NCBI GenBank assembly: GCA_035271065.1
Contig: DATESB010000121.1
Coordinates: forward strand, 4,242 to 68,241
Direction of reading: 5' to 3'
Length of the DNA stretch: 64,000 nt
Source: JAAYYM01 sp035271065
GTDB taxonomy: Bacteria > Bacillota > Clostridia > Lachnospirales > Lachnospiraceae
Both the position numbers and the translations under genes were made by a program. How positions within the stretch are numbered: the stretch's first letter is position 1; the number at the start of each line of letters is the position of its first letter. Under the pieces are notes generated by a model. That model was not told the DNA's origin. It made no database searches and saw only the letters and a program-made list of their open reading frames with translations. Shown one piece after another: positions 32,880 through 42,508 of this stretch.

Positions 32880-35327
32880 ATGGCACCGAGTTCAAAAGGG
32901 AGAAAAAGCAGTTCTAAAAAGAAGGGTAATCAAAAAAACGATAACGGATTGCAGGATGAAATTATTTTATTATTTGTCCTTGCGATATCCGTTTTAATGT
33001 TGTTAAGCAATTTTGGCTTAATTCATGCCGGATTCGGTGATGCCGTTGCCGGAGTGATGTTTGGTCTGTTCGGTGTTATGTCCTATCTTGCACCGATTAT
33101 TTTATTTGTAGTAACAGCCTTTCTGATTTCCAATAAAGAAAATAAAATAGCAGTTATGAAGGCAGTGTCAGGAGTTGTACTGTTTATTACATTATGCGCG
33201 TTTACACAATTATTGTTTGGAGAAAATGAGACGGTATCTGCAATCAAGGAATTCTATACGTTATCTTCTGCAAATCGTGAGGGTGGCGGGATTGTCGGCG
33301 GTGCGGTTTCATGGATGCTAGTTCAGACAATTGATGTGCTGGGGACCTATGTTGTATTGATTGTTTTGGTCATTGTATGTGTTGTTTTGATTACAGAGCG
33401 TTCCTTCTTTGGTGGGGTAAAAAAGAGCAGTGAGACGATTTATCATACAGCAAAAGACGATGTACAAAGAAGAAAAGAAATCAAAGCAGAACGTGCACGA
33501 CAAAGAGAAGAGGCACGGAAGAATGCGCCTGAACCTGTTGAACTTGAGCATGTGCCGAGAAGGAATAAAAAGGTTGCCGGTGTGATGTTAGATACCACAT
33601 TAGCAGCTGCTGAGGATCATAAAGAGATTGAAGATATCCACGAAGTTACAATATCGGAGGATGAATTTGCACATATTAATATTCGTACTTCGCATTCGAT
33701 AGAACAGGTATCCGAGGAAGAAATTCCGGCAGAAAAAGAGTCGAGCACAGAGGAAGCCGAGCCGGTGAAAAGAACGGTATCGAAAGCAAAAGAGAGACTA
33801 ACCGAAAAGGAACTTGATATTACAAAAGATGTTGAAAAAGGCTCATCCGATGTTGGAAGTGCTTATGTATTTCCGAGTATCAATTTATTAAAGAGAGGCA
33901 CCAAGAAGGGTACAGGAGATACGGAGAAACAATTAAAAGAGACGGCAAAGAAACTTCAAATGACATTGAAGAATTTTGGTGTGAATGTAACGGTTACGGA
34001 CATCAGCCAGGGACCGACGGTAACCAGATATGAAATGCAGCCGGAACAGGGCGTTAAGGTAAGTAAAATTGTTGGCCTGACCGACGATATTAAGTTAAAC
34101 CTTGCAGCAACAGATATCAGAATAGAAGCTCCAATACCCGGAAAAGCAGCTGTTGGTATTGAAGTACCAAATAAAGAAAACTCAGCCGTCATGTTTAGAG
34201 ACCTAGTTGAATCAAAGGAATATGAAGAGTTTAAGGGGAATCTGGTCTTTGCAGTCGGCAAGGATATCAGTGGCAAGACCGTAGTAACGGATATTGCAAA
34301 GATGCCCCATTTATTGATTGCAGGAGCAACCGGTTCCGGTAAATCAGTTTGTATCAATACTTTAATTATGAGTTTGATTTATAAGGCACATCCGGATGAT
34401 GTAAAGCTCATTATGATTGATCCGAAGGTTGTGGAATTAAGTGTATATAACAACATTCCGCATCTGATGATACCCGTGGTAACAGATCCGAAAAAGGCGG
34501 CAGCTGCATTACATTGGGGCGTGTCTGAAATGACGGAACGTTATCAGAAGTTTGCGGACTTAAATGTACGTGACTTGAAGGGATACAATAAGAAAGTTTC
34601 TGAACTGCGTGGTGTACCGGAGGATGAGAAACCAAAGCCGATGCCACAGGTAGTGATTATAGTTGATGAGTTGGCGGATCTGATGATGGTAGCACCAAAC
34701 GAAGTGGAAGAGTCCATTTGTCGTTTGGCACAGTTGGCAAGAGCGGCAGGGATTCATTTGATTCTTGCAACGCAAAGACCTTCTGTTGATGTCATTACCG
34801 GCTTAATCAAAGCAAATATGCCAAGTAGAATTGCATTCAGTGTTTCAAGTGGTGTGGATTCCAGAACGATACTTGATATGAATGGTGCGGAAAAACTGTT
34901 GGGTAAGGGTGATATGTTATTTTATCCACAAGGATATTCAAAGCCTGCACGTATTCAGGGCGCTTTTATTTCAGACCAAGAGGTATCTGATGTTGTAAGC
35001 TTTTTGACCAAGCATTCCGGCGGACAGAATTACAGTTCGGAGGTTGTGGAAAAAATAGCACAGGCAGGTACTTCAGCAGGTGGTGCGGCAGATAATGGAA
35101 GTTCCTCTGACAGAGATGCATATTTTATGGATGCAGCCAGATTTATCATAGAAAAGGACAAGGCATCCATTGGAATGTTGCAAAGGGTGTTTAAGATAGG
35201 ATTTAACCGTGCTGCTCGTATTATGGACCAGCTTGCGGATGCGGGTGTTGTGGGTGAAGAAGAAGGTACGAAACCGAGAAAAGTATTGATGACAATGGAA
35301 CAATTCGAAGCGGAGGACATGGAATGA
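32880..35327 (+). CDS. ftsK: DNA translocase FtsK/SpoIIIE
   Basis: ATP-driven motor that moves chromosomal DNA through the division or sporulation septum. The 815-aa protein has a basic N-terminus, four membrane spans (about 25-175), a charged linker (about 190-330), and the RecA-like motor with Walker A GATGSGKS (482-489) and Walker B VVIIVDELADLMM, plus ATQRPSVDVITG. The C-terminal gamma winged helix (about 740-815, QRVFKIGFNRAARIMDQLA) recognises orientation sequences in relatives. GGGGAGG precedes the ATG. Its stop overlaps fhs by four bases. Confidence 0.96.
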   Translation: MAPSSKGRKSSSKKKGNQKNDNGLQDEIILLFVLAISVLMLLSNFGLIHAGFGDAVAGVMFGLFGVMSYLAPIILFVVTAFLISNKENKIAVMKAVSGVVLFITLCAFTQLLFGENETVSAIKEFYTLSSANREGGGIVGGAVSWMLVQTIDVLGTYVVLIVLVIVCVVLITERSFFGGVKKSSETIYHTAKDDVQRRKEIKAERARQREEARKNAPEPVELEHVPRRNKKVAGVMLDTTLAAAEDHKEIEDIHEVTISEDEFAHINIRTSHSIEQVSEEEIPAEKESSTEEAEPVKRTVSKAKERLTEKELDITKDVEKGSSDVGSAYVFPSINLLKRGTKKGTGDTEKQLKETAKKLQMTLKNFGVNVTVTDISQGPTVTRYEMQPEQGVKVSKIVGLTDDIKLNLAATDIRIEAPIPGKAAVGIEVPNKENSAVMFRDLVESKEYEEFKGNLVFAVGKDISGKTVVTDIAKMPHLLIAGATGSGKSVCINTLIMSLIYKAHPDDVKLIMIDPKVVELSVYNNIPHLMIPVVTDPKKAAAALHWGVSEMTERYQKFADLNVRDLKGYNKKVSELRGVPEDEKPKPMPQVVIIVDELADLMMVAPNEVEESICRLAQLARAAGIHLILATQRPSVDVITGLIKANMPSRIAFSVSSGVDSRTILDMNGAEKLLGKGDMLFYPQGYSKPARIQGAFISDQEVSDVVSFLTKHSGGQNYSSEVVEKIAQAGTSAGGAADNGSSSDRDAYFMDAARFIIEKDKASIGMLQRVFKIGFNRAARIMDQLADAGVVGEEEGTKPRKVLMTMEQFEAEDME

Positions 35328-36994
35328 AGACAGATATAGAAATAGCACAGCAGGCCAAGTTGTTACCCATCAAAGAAGTTGCGGCATCCCTTGCGATTCA
35401 AGAGGATGATTTAGAACTGTACGGAAAGTATAAGGCAAAACTGTCAGAAGAATATTTGACCAAAATAGAAGGTAATCCGGACGGAAAACTAATTCTGGTT
35501 ACGGCAATCAATCCAACTCCGGCAGGGGAAGGTAAAACAACAACAAGTATTGGATTGGCACAGGCTTTTGCAAAACTTGATAAAAAGGCCATGCTGGCAC
35601 TCAGAGAACCGTCTTTGGGTCCTTGTTTCGGCATTAAAGGCGGAGCTGCAGGCGGTGGCAATGCACAGGTTGTTCCGATGGAAGAATTGAACCTGCATTT
35701 CACCGGAGATTTTCATGCAATTACAACAGCCAACAATCTTTTGGCAGCTTTATTGGACAATCATATTCAACAGGGAAATGAGAAACAAATTGATACAAGA
35801 AGTGTGGTATGGAAGAGATGCTTGGATATCAATGACAGAGTCCTTCGTAATGTTACCGTAGGACTTGGCAGTAAGACAGACGGATTTGTCAGAGAAGATC
35901 ATTTTGTAATTACGGTTGCATCTGAAATCATGGCGGTATTGTGTCTGTCAAAGGATATGCAGGATTTAAAGCAAAGGCTTGGTCGTATTGTTGTAGCATA
36001 TAATTATGACGGTCAGCCGGTTACAGCAGCAGATATCAAAGCAGTTGGTTCTATGGCGGCTTTATTAAAGGATGCAATGAAACCAAACCTGATTCAGACG
36101 TTGGAACATACACCTGCCCTGGTGCATGGTGGACCTTTTGCCAACATTGCACATGGCTGTAACAGTATCCGTGCTACAAAGGCAGCACTTAAAATGGCAG
36201 ATTATTGTATTACAGAGGCGGGTTTTGGCGCAGACCTTGGTGCAGAGAAATTCTTTGATATCAAATGCCGTATGGCAGGTCTTACACCGGATGCCGTTGT
36301 TTTGGTTGCAACTGTGCGTGCGCTGAAGTATAATGGCGGGGTGCCTAAGGGTGAATTGTCAACAGAGAATATAGAGGCTTTAAAAGCAGGCATTGTTAAT
36401 TTGGAAAAGCATATTGAGAATTTGCAGAAGTTCAATGTTCCGGTTGTTGTTACCCTGAATTCATTTGTGACGGACACAGAAGCTGAAGTGAATTATATCA
36501 GACAGTTCTGTGAAGAGAGGCATTGTGAGTTTGCGCTTTCCGAGGTGTGGGAGCATGGCGGCGAGGGTGGAATTGCACTTGCTAAGAAGGTAATAGAGAC
36601 GATTGAGACAAAGAAAAGTGCATTCAAGCCGATTTATGAACTGGACTTATCTTTGAAGGATAAAATAGAGACAATTGCAAAAGAAATCTATGGCGCAGAT
36701 GGTGTAACCTATGCGGCAAGCGTTGAAAAGGAACTGGCACGTATAGAGAAACTTGGCTTTGGAAAATTGCCTGTTTGTATGGCCAAAACACAGTATTCGT
36801 TGTCTGACGATGCTGAAAAACTTGGCAGACCGAAGAATTTTGAAATCAATGTCAGAGAAGTATATGTTTCCGCCGGGGCAGGATTTATTGTTGCGATTAC
36901 AGGTACGGTTATGACTATGCCGGGACTTCCGAAGCAACCGGCAGCATATAATATAGATGTAAATGAAGCAGGAATGATTACAGGATTGTTTTAG
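35324..36994 (+). CDS. fhs: Formate-tetrahydrofolate ligase
   Basis: ATP-dependent loading of formate on THF to 10-formyl-THF, used for purines and acetogenic C1 flow. The 556-aa length is typical. Motifs: the P-loop-like ATP site PTPAGEGKTTTSIGLAQA, KGGAAGGGNAQVVPMEE, FTGDFHAITTANNLLAALLDNHI (two adjoining motif halves), VREDHFVITVASEIMAVLCL, and the C-terminal GTVMTMPGLPKQPAA. Its ATG overlaps the ftsK stop (ATGA) with a GGAGG site inside ftsK. folD follows 14 bases later. Confidence 0.97.
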   Translation: MKTDIEIAQQAKLLPIKEVAASLAIQEDDLELYGKYKAKLSEEYLTKIEGNPDGKLILVTAINPTPAGEGKTTTSIGLAQAFAKLDKKAMLALREPSLGPCFGIKGGAAGGGNAQVVPMEELNLHFTGDFHAITTANNLLAALLDNHIQQGNEKQIDTRSVVWKRCLDINDRVLRNVTVGLGSKTDGFVREDHFVITVASEIMAVLCLSKDMQDLKQRLGRIVVAYNYDGQPVTAADIKAVGSMAALLKDAMKPNLIQTLEHTPALVHGGPFANIAHGCNSIRATKAALKMADYCITEAGFGADLGAEKFFDIKCRMAGLTPDAVVLVATVRALKYNGGVPKGELSTENIEALKAGIVNLEKHIENLQKFNVPVVVTLNSFVTDTEAEVNYIRQFCEERHCEFALSEVWEHGGEGGIALAKKVIETIETKKSAFKPIYELDLSLKDKIETIAKEIYGADGVTYAASVEKELARIEKLGFGKLPVCMAKTQYSLSDDAEKLGRPKNFEINVREVYVSAGAGFIVAITGTVMTMPGLPKQPAAYNIDVNEAGMITGLF

Positions 36995-37008
36995 AAAGGA
37001 TTGCAGAA

Positions 37009-37851
37009 ATGACACAGATAATTGACGGAAAGATAATTTCATCACAGATTAAGGATGAATTAAAACTTAAGACAGCGCAACTGAAAGAGCAGGGGATTGA
37101 GATACAACTTGCAGTGATTCAGGTGGGAAACGACCCTGCATCTACAGTTTATGTCGGCAATAAGAAAAAGGCTTGCGAATACATAGGAATCAAATCATTG
37201 GCATATGAATTGCCGGAAGAGACAACCGAAGATGCGTTGATAGAATTGGTTGAGAAGTTAAATCAGGATGATGCAGTTAACGGAATTCTGGTGCAACTGC
37301 CTTTGCCGAAGCATATCAGTGAAGATAAAATCATACAGACAATATCTCCATTAAAGGATGTGGATGGTTTTCATCCGGTATCAGTTGGAAATCTGTGTAT
37401 TGGTCAGCCGGGATTTATTTCCTGCACACCGGCCGGCATTATCCAGTTATTAAAACGTTCAGGAGTTGAAATTGCAGGTAAGGAATGTGTGATCATCGGA
37501 AGAAGCAATATTGTAGGAAAACCGATGGCGATGTTGATGTTACGCGAAAATGCAACTGTCACTGTGACGCATTCTAAGACAAAAGATTTAAAGATGGTGG
37601 CAAAGAGAGCTGACATTTTAATTGTTGCAATCGGAAAGCCCAAAATGATTACAAGTGAATATATCAAAGAAGGTGCAGTTGTGATTGATGTCGGTATTCA
37701 CAGAGACGATAACAATAAACTTTGCGGTGACGTTGATTATGAGAGCGTTGCACCTTTGTGTAGTGCAATTACGCCGGTACCCGGTGGTGTTGGCCCTATG
37801 ACAATTGCAATGTTGATGAATAACTGTGTAGAAGCAATTCAGAAGAAATGA
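37009..37851 (+). CDS. folD: Methylene-THF dehydrogenase/methenyl-THF cyclohydrolase
   Basis: Bifunctional interconversion of 10-formyl-, methenyl- and methylene-THF with NADP. The 280-aa protein shows VGNDPASTVYVGNKKKACEYIGI with the active-site Tyr and Lys, GILVQLPLPKHI, the PPKDVDGFHP-type segment (here SPLKDVDGFHPVSVG), CTPAGIIQLLKR, the NADP motif GRSNIVGKPMAMLM and the C-terminal TPVPGGVGPMTIAML. With fhs it forms a C1 pair that supplies the AICAR transformylase encoded 10 kb upstream. Confidence 0.97.
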   Translation: MTQIIDGKIISSQIKDELKLKTAQLKEQGIEIQLAVIQVGNDPASTVYVGNKKKACEYIGIKSLAYELPEETTEDALIELVEKLNQDDAVNGILVQLPLPKHISEDKIIQTISPLKDVDGFHPVSVGNLCIGQPGFISCTPAGIIQLLKRSGVEIAGKECVIIGRSNIVGKPMAMLMLRENATVTVTHSKTKDLKMVAKRADILIVAIGKPKMITSEYIKEGAVVIDVGIHRDDNNKLCGDVDYESVAPLCSAITPVPGGVGPMTIAMLMNNCVEAIQKK

Positions 37852-37860
37852 GAATAAACC

Positions 37861-39303
37861 ATGGTATGTCCAAATTGTAACACTGAACTTCCTAAGGGTC
37901 ATCTGTATTGCGAAAAATGTGGGACTGAAATTCAAATGGTTCCGGTGTTTGAACCCGAGCTGGAAGAGAGTATGAATGAGACGCTTTCGGAAGTGGCAGA
38001 TTTGATTGTTCAAGAACAACAGCCTGAGCCTCCGATTGAAGTGCATACACCTATAAAACGGACGAAGGTAAGACACACGACCAAGAGAATGATGTTATTC
38101 ATTCCACTCGGTCTTTTTGTAGTTTTTCTGGTTGTTTATATCGCAATTCTTTCCGGCAGATACTTTTCCTATGATTATCAATATGCAAGAGCAGTAGAGT
38201 GTTTTGAAAACAGTAATTACGAACAGGCAACGGATTATATCAAGCGTGCAATAGAATTAGATCAAACATCTTCAGATGCCAATTTACTGCTGGCGGATTT
38301 ATATATTACAAATGAAAAATATGATGAGGCTTTGGCTGTATTGCTCCCGTTGTTGGAGAAATTTCCGAATGATGCCTCTATTTATGAGAAATTAGTGCAG
38401 ATTTATGTGATACAGCATAATAATGTTGCCATTAATGAATTGATTAGTTCCTGCCCGGATGTGCAGATCGCATCGCAGTTTAATGAATATACGGCTATGC
38501 CTCCGGAATTCAGTCTGGAAGAAGGAACCTATGACACATCTGTTGGCTTGAAACTCATGGAAAGCAGTAACGGAACCATTTTCTATACACTTGACGGCAG
38601 TAAACCAACGCAGGAAAGCATTCAGTATAAAAATGATATTGTATTAGAAGAAGGAATCAATGTAGTCTCAGCCATTTTTGTCAATCAAAAGGGGATTGAG
38701 AGTGAAAGTGTTACAAAGACTTACCAGATTGAATTGAAAGTACCAATGCCACCTCTTGTGGAGCCTAAGAGTGGCAGTTATGCAGAACCAAGTGCAATCA
38801 AGGCAGAATTGCAGGCAGGCGAAGAAAGTTTAATTTATTATACTGATGACGGCTCAGAGCCTACAGTTGACTCAAAGGAATACATAACCCCAATTCCTAT
38901 GCCACTCGGAAATAGTCATTTTAAATTCATTGCTGTCAGTAAAGACGGTGTGGTAAGCAATGTAGCGGAGGCGCATTACAATCTGCAAATCGTATCGTTG
39001 GTGAATACAGCAGCAGCTGAACAGGCGGTTATTCTGACGTTGACGGCAAAGGGCGAACTGCTGGACATGAACGGAACCCCCAAAGAGGGTGGCGGAAAAA
39101 ACCAATATAAATGTAATGCAGCAGCAAAAGCCGGTTCCAGAATTTATTATCTGGTAGAAGAATTTCATGTGAGTGATGATGCAACAGAGAGCACTGGCAG
39201 ATATTTCGGTGTTGATGTTCGGACAGGAGAGTTATATAATGTAACAATCAATGCAGAGACAGGTTTGTATGAATTTTCATTGTTTTCTGTTTTATTCGAA
39301 TGA
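37861..39303 (+). CDS. Zinc-ribbon membrane protein with TPR and two chitobiase C-terminal-type domains
   Basis: A 480-aa protein of unknown function with a clear domain order: an N-terminal zinc ribbon (CPNC...CEKCG, 3-20), an acidic/Gln linker, a single membrane span (about 77-97), two to three TPR-like helices (about 105-195), then two repeats of the CHB_HEX_C_1 type (about 213-290 and 297-377), each with the pattern IFYTLDGSKPT or IYYTDDGSEPT. A final 95-residue region (385-480) is unassigned. The zinc ribbon would be cytoplasmic and the beta domains outside. It begins nine bases after folD with only a weak binding site. The fold domains are seen; function is not known. Confidence 0.8.
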   Translation: MVCPNCNTELPKGHLYCEKCGTEIQMVPVFEPELEESMNETLSEVADLIVQEQQPEPPIEVHTPIKRTKVRHTTKRMMLFIPLGLFVVFLVVYIAILSGRYFSYDYQYARAVECFENSNYEQATDYIKRAIELDQTSSDANLLLADLYITNEKYDEALAVLLPLLEKFPNDASIYEKLVQIYVIQHNNVAINELISSCPDVQIASQFNEYTAMPPEFSLEEGTYDTSVGLKLMESSNGTIFYTLDGSKPTQESIQYKNDIVLEEGINVVSAIFVNQKGIESESVTKTYQIELKVPMPPLVEPKSGSYAEPSAIKAELQAGEESLIYYTDDGSEPTVDSKEYITPIPMPLGNSHFKFIAVSKDGVVSNVAEAHYNLQIVSLVNTAAAEQAVILTLTAKGELLDMNGTPKEGGGKNQYKCNAAAKAGSRIYYLVEEFHVSDDATESTGRYFGVDVRTGELYNVTINAETGLYEFSLFSVLFE

Positions 39304-39360
39304 TGAAAAAATGATGATGTTACTTAATTAAATTATTCATATAGGAGGAGTTATATTATT

Positions 39361-40251
39361 ATGTACAAAATTTTAAGAGCCGAAATGCTGGCTGAGAACA
39401 TCTATTTAATGGATGTAGAAGCAAAAAGAATTGCAAAGACTTGTATGCCGGGTCAATTTGTGATTGTAAAGATGGATGAAAAAGGTGAGAGAATTCCATT
39501 GACGATTTGTGATTACGACAGAACAGCCGGAACAATTACGATTGTGTTCCAGACAGTTGGGGCGTCTACAGAAAAAATGTCAAAACTAAAAGTAGGAGAT
39601 GCGTTCAGAGACTTTACGGGACCACTTGGACAGCCGTCTGAATTTGTTCATGAAGATTTAGCAGAATTAAAGAAAAAGAAACTTTTGTTTGTTGCCGGAG
39701 GTGTTGGAACAGCGCCTGTATATCCACAGGTAAAGTGGCTGCATGAAAATGGGATTGCAGCTGATGTAATCGTTGGCGCTAAAAACCATGATTTACTCAT
39801 TCTTGAAAAAGAGATGGAAGCTGTTGCAGGAAATCTTTATGTGACAACCGATGATGGTTCCTATAAGAGAAAAGGTATGGTAACGGAGGTTATCAAAGAT
39901 TTGGTTCAGACACAGGGAAACAAATACGATGTTTGTGTTGCCATTGGACCGATGATTATGATGAAATTTGTATGCTTGCTGACGAAAGAACTGAATCTTC
40001 CGACCATTGTCAGCATGAATCCGATTATGGTTGACGGAACAGGCATGTGTGGTGCATGTCGTCTGACCGTAGACGGCAAGGTGAAGTTTGCCTGTGTAGA
40101 CGGACCTGAGTTTGACGGACATGCTGTGAATTTTGACGAGGCAATGAAGCGTCAGCAAATCTATAAGACAGAAGAAGGCAGAGCAATGCTGCGTATAAAG
40201 GAAGGCGATACACATCACGGAGGATGTGGAAATTGCGGAGGTGATAAATAA
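39361..40251 (+). CDS. nfnA: NfnA-like FAD/NAD-binding subunit with [2Fe-2S] site
   Basis: Predicted small subunit of NADH-dependent reduced ferredoxin:NADP oxidoreductase. The 296-aa protein has an FAD-binding barrel (RIPLTICDYD), a NAD-binding part (LFVAGGVGTAPVYPQV) and a C-terminal cysteine cluster with MCGACRLTV and KFACVDGPEFDGH for a [2Fe-2S] centre. It ends in an unusual Cys/Gly tail GGCGNCGGDK. An AGGAGGAG site lies 10 bases upstream. The large subunit starts two bases after its stop. Close homologues are also labelled sulfide dehydrogenase or dihydroorotate dehydrogenase electron-transfer subunit; the pairing argues for Nfn. Confidence 0.87.
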   Translation: MYKILRAEMLAENIYLMDVEAKRIAKTCMPGQFVIVKMDEKGERIPLTICDYDRTAGTITIVFQTVGASTEKMSKLKVGDAFRDFTGPLGQPSEFVHEDLAELKKKKLLFVAGGVGTAPVYPQVKWLHENGIAADVIVGAKNHDLLILEKEMEAVAGNLYVTTDDGSYKRKGMVTEVIKDLVQTQGNKYDVCVAIGPMIMMKFVCLLTKELNLPTIVSMNPIMVDGTGMCGACRLTVDGKVKFACVDGPEFDGHAVNFDEAMKRQQIYKTEEGRAMLRIKEGDTHHGGCGNCGGDK

Positions 40252-40252
40252 G

Positions 40253-41638
40253 ATGGATATTATGAAGAAAGTACCTGTCAGAGAGCAGGACGCAAAAGTC
40301 AGAGCAACTAATTTCGAAGAGGTTTGCTACGGTTATGATGCTGAAGAAGCGCAAACAGAAGCCTCTCGTTGTATCAATTGTAAGAATGCAAAATGTATAG
40401 AAGGCTGTCCGGTAGCAATTAATATTCCGGCATTTATTCACGAAGTAAAAGACGGCAATTTTGAAGAAGCAAGTAAGATTATTGGTCAATCCTCTGCACT
40501 TCCGGCTGTTTGCGGACGTGTATGTCCCCAGGAAAGCCAGTGTGAGCAGAAATGTATCAGAGGAATTAAAGGTGAAGCGATTTCAATCGGTAAGTTAGAG
40601 CGATTTGTAGCTGATTGGGCAAGAGAAAATGATATCAAACCGGAACTGCCGGCAACAAAGAACGGCAAGAAGGTAGCTGTTATCGGTTCAGGCCCCGCAG
40701 GACTAACGTGTGCAGGCGATTTGGCAAAAATGGGATATGATGTAACAATATTTGAAGCACTTCACGAAGCAGGCGGTGTGCTGGTATATGGTATTCCTGA
40801 ATTCCGTCTTCCGAAGAGTAAGGTGGTACAAAAGGAAATTGAGAATGTAAAGCATCTTGGTGTTAAGATTGAAACAAATGTTGTCATCGGTAAATCAACC
40901 ACCATTGATGAATTAATGGAAGAAGAAGGATTTGAGGCAGTATTTATCGGTTCAGGTGCAGGACTTCCAAAGTTTATGGGAATTCCGGGTGAGAATGCAA
41001 ACGGTGTATTTTCTGCCAATGAATACCTGACCAGAAGTAACTTGATGAAAGCATTTGATGAGACTTATGATACCCCGATTATGATGGGCAAGAAGGTTGC
41101 AGTTGTTGGTGGCGGTAATGTTGCAATGGATGCTGCAAGAACAGCACTTCGTTTGGGAGCAGAAGTACACATTGTTTACAGAAGAAGTGAAGAAGAACTT
41201 CCTGCCAGAGTGGAAGAAGTACATCATGCAAAAGAAGAAGGTATTATATTTAATCTCCTGACCAATCCTGTTGAAATCTTAACGGATGATAACGGCTGGG
41301 TACGTGGAATGAAGTGTATTGAGATGCAGCTTGGAGAACCGGATGAATCAGGCAGAAGAAGACCTGTTGTAAAGGAAGGTTCAGAATTTGAGATGGAACT
41401 GGATACGGTGATTATGTCACTTGGTACTTCACCCAATCCATTGATTTCTTCTACAACAAAGGGACTTGAAGCCAATAAATGGCAGTGTATCATTGCGGAT
41501 GAAGTATATGGCAAGACCACCAAAGAAGGTGTTTATGCCGGAGGTGATGCAGTTACAGGAGCAGCAACCGTTATTCTTGCTATGGGTGCCGGAAAAGCTG
41601 GCGCAAAAGGTATCGACGAATATCTTTCAGGCAAGTAA
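40253..41638 (+). CDS. nfnB: NfnB-like (GltA-type) NADP oxidoreductase subunit
   Basis: Predicted large subunit of the bifurcating transhydrogenase, often mislabelled NADPH-dependent glutamate synthase small subunit. The 461-aa protein has N-terminal [4Fe-4S] cysteines (CINCKNAKCIEGCPV and CGRVCPQESQCEQKC), an FAD-binding GSGPAGLTCAGDLAKMG, and a NADP-binding VGGGNVAMDAARTALRLG, ending in YAGGDAVTGAATVILAMGAG. The ATG at 40253 is chosen because GGAGGTG (40237-40243) lies nine bases upstream; an upstream in-frame ATG is inside nfnA. With no glutamate synthase large subunit adjacent, the NfnAB assignment is favoured. Confidence 0.9.
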   Translation: MDIMKKVPVREQDAKVRATNFEEVCYGYDAEEAQTEASRCINCKNAKCIEGCPVAINIPAFIHEVKDGNFEEASKIIGQSSALPAVCGRVCPQESQCEQKCIRGIKGEAISIGKLERFVADWARENDIKPELPATKNGKKVAVIGSGPAGLTCAGDLAKMGYDVTIFEALHEAGGVLVYGIPEFRLPKSKVVQKEIENVKHLGVKIETNVVIGKSTTIDELMEEEGFEAVFIGSGAGLPKFMGIPGENANGVFSANEYLTRSNLMKAFDETYDTPIMMGKKVAVVGGGNVAMDAARTALRLGAEVHIVYRRSEEELPARVEEVHHAKEEGIIFNLLTNPVEILTDDNGWVRGMKCIEMQLGEPDESGRRRPVVKEGSEFEMELDTVIMSLGTSPNPLISSTTKGLEANKWQCIIADEVYGKTTKEGVYAGGDAVTGAATVILAMGAGKAGAKGIDEYLSGK

Positions 41639-41656
41639 CATTAAAGGAGAAATGAT

Positions 41657-42508
41657 ATGGCATGGTGTCCGATTTGCAAAAATGAATATAAAGAAGGAAT
41701 TACAGAATGCAGTGATTGCGGTGCAACATTAGTGGAAAGTCTGGAAACAAATGAAAAGACCGTGATTATGTCATTTGGTGAAGAAGCATACATGAACAAA
41801 TTGTATGATTTTCTGGTTTTCAGCAAGATTACTTCTGCAGAAACCGCATATGCAAATGAAAGCGGTCTATATGAGGTTTCGGTAAGTAAGGATGAAGAAA
41901 AAGAGGCCAAGAAGCTAGCCAATATTTTTGCACGGGAAGAAGCAAAGGCTGCCGAAGAAAAAGTTTTTGAAGAACAGGAAGACTTGGCTGATGATATGCT
42001 GATAGAAGACGAACCAAAGCAGATACCTGAGCAACCTTATGTAAAGGCGGAGGAAAAAGCAGAAAATTATAAATCGTCTGCTTATGCGCTGATACTGGTT
42101 GGTGCAATTGGATTAATAGCAATCATTTTAATCATGTTAGGGATCATCCCGCTTAGTCTTGCTGCAAATATCCGTGTAATTGCATATGTTGTACTTACTT
42201 TGATGTTTGTTATCTTTTTGGTTGTTGGAGTTCATTCTATGAAGGAAGCCAAAAGATATTCAAAAGAGGCAGAAGAAGAGAATGACTTTTCAATTCGTAT
42301 TAAGGAATGGTTTATTGCTTCCTATCCGGACAATACGTTGAATGATTATATGGAAGAATTAATCCAAGAGGACGACACCGATGAAATCAAGTATTTCAAA
42401 CGTACAGGAACAATGCGGACATTGATTTCGGAGAATTTTGAAGAGTTGGAACCGGCATTCATGGAAAAGATAATTGATGAACTGTATCAGGAATTATTTG
42501 AAGCATGA
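41657..42508 (+). CDS. Zinc-ribbon membrane protein, unrecognised
   Basis: A 283-aa protein with an N-terminal zinc ribbon (CPICKNEY and CSDCGATL), then a region (about 35-90) that could resemble DUF2007 signal-transducing domains, an acidic linker (about 95-135), two membrane spans (about 140-160 and 170-190) and a cytoplasmic, acidic C-terminal region. I do not recognise the whole protein. AAAGGAG precedes the ATG, 18 bases after nfnB. Its stop overlaps rlmH by four bases (ATGA), so it is translated with rlmH. Function cannot be assigned. Confidence 0.7.
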   Translation: MAWCPICKNEYKEGITECSDCGATLVESLETNEKTVIMSFGEEAYMNKLYDFLVFSKITSAETAYANESGLYEVSVSKDEEKEAKKLANIFAREEAKAAEEKVFEEQEDLADDMLIEDEPKQIPEQPYVKAEEKAENYKSSAYALILVGAIGLIAIILIMLGIIPLSLAANIRVIAYVVLTLMFVIFLVVGVHSMKEAKRYSKEAEEENDFSIRIKEWFIASYPDNTLNDYMEELIQEDDTDEIKYFKRTGTMRTLISENFEELEPAFMEKIIDELYQELFEA

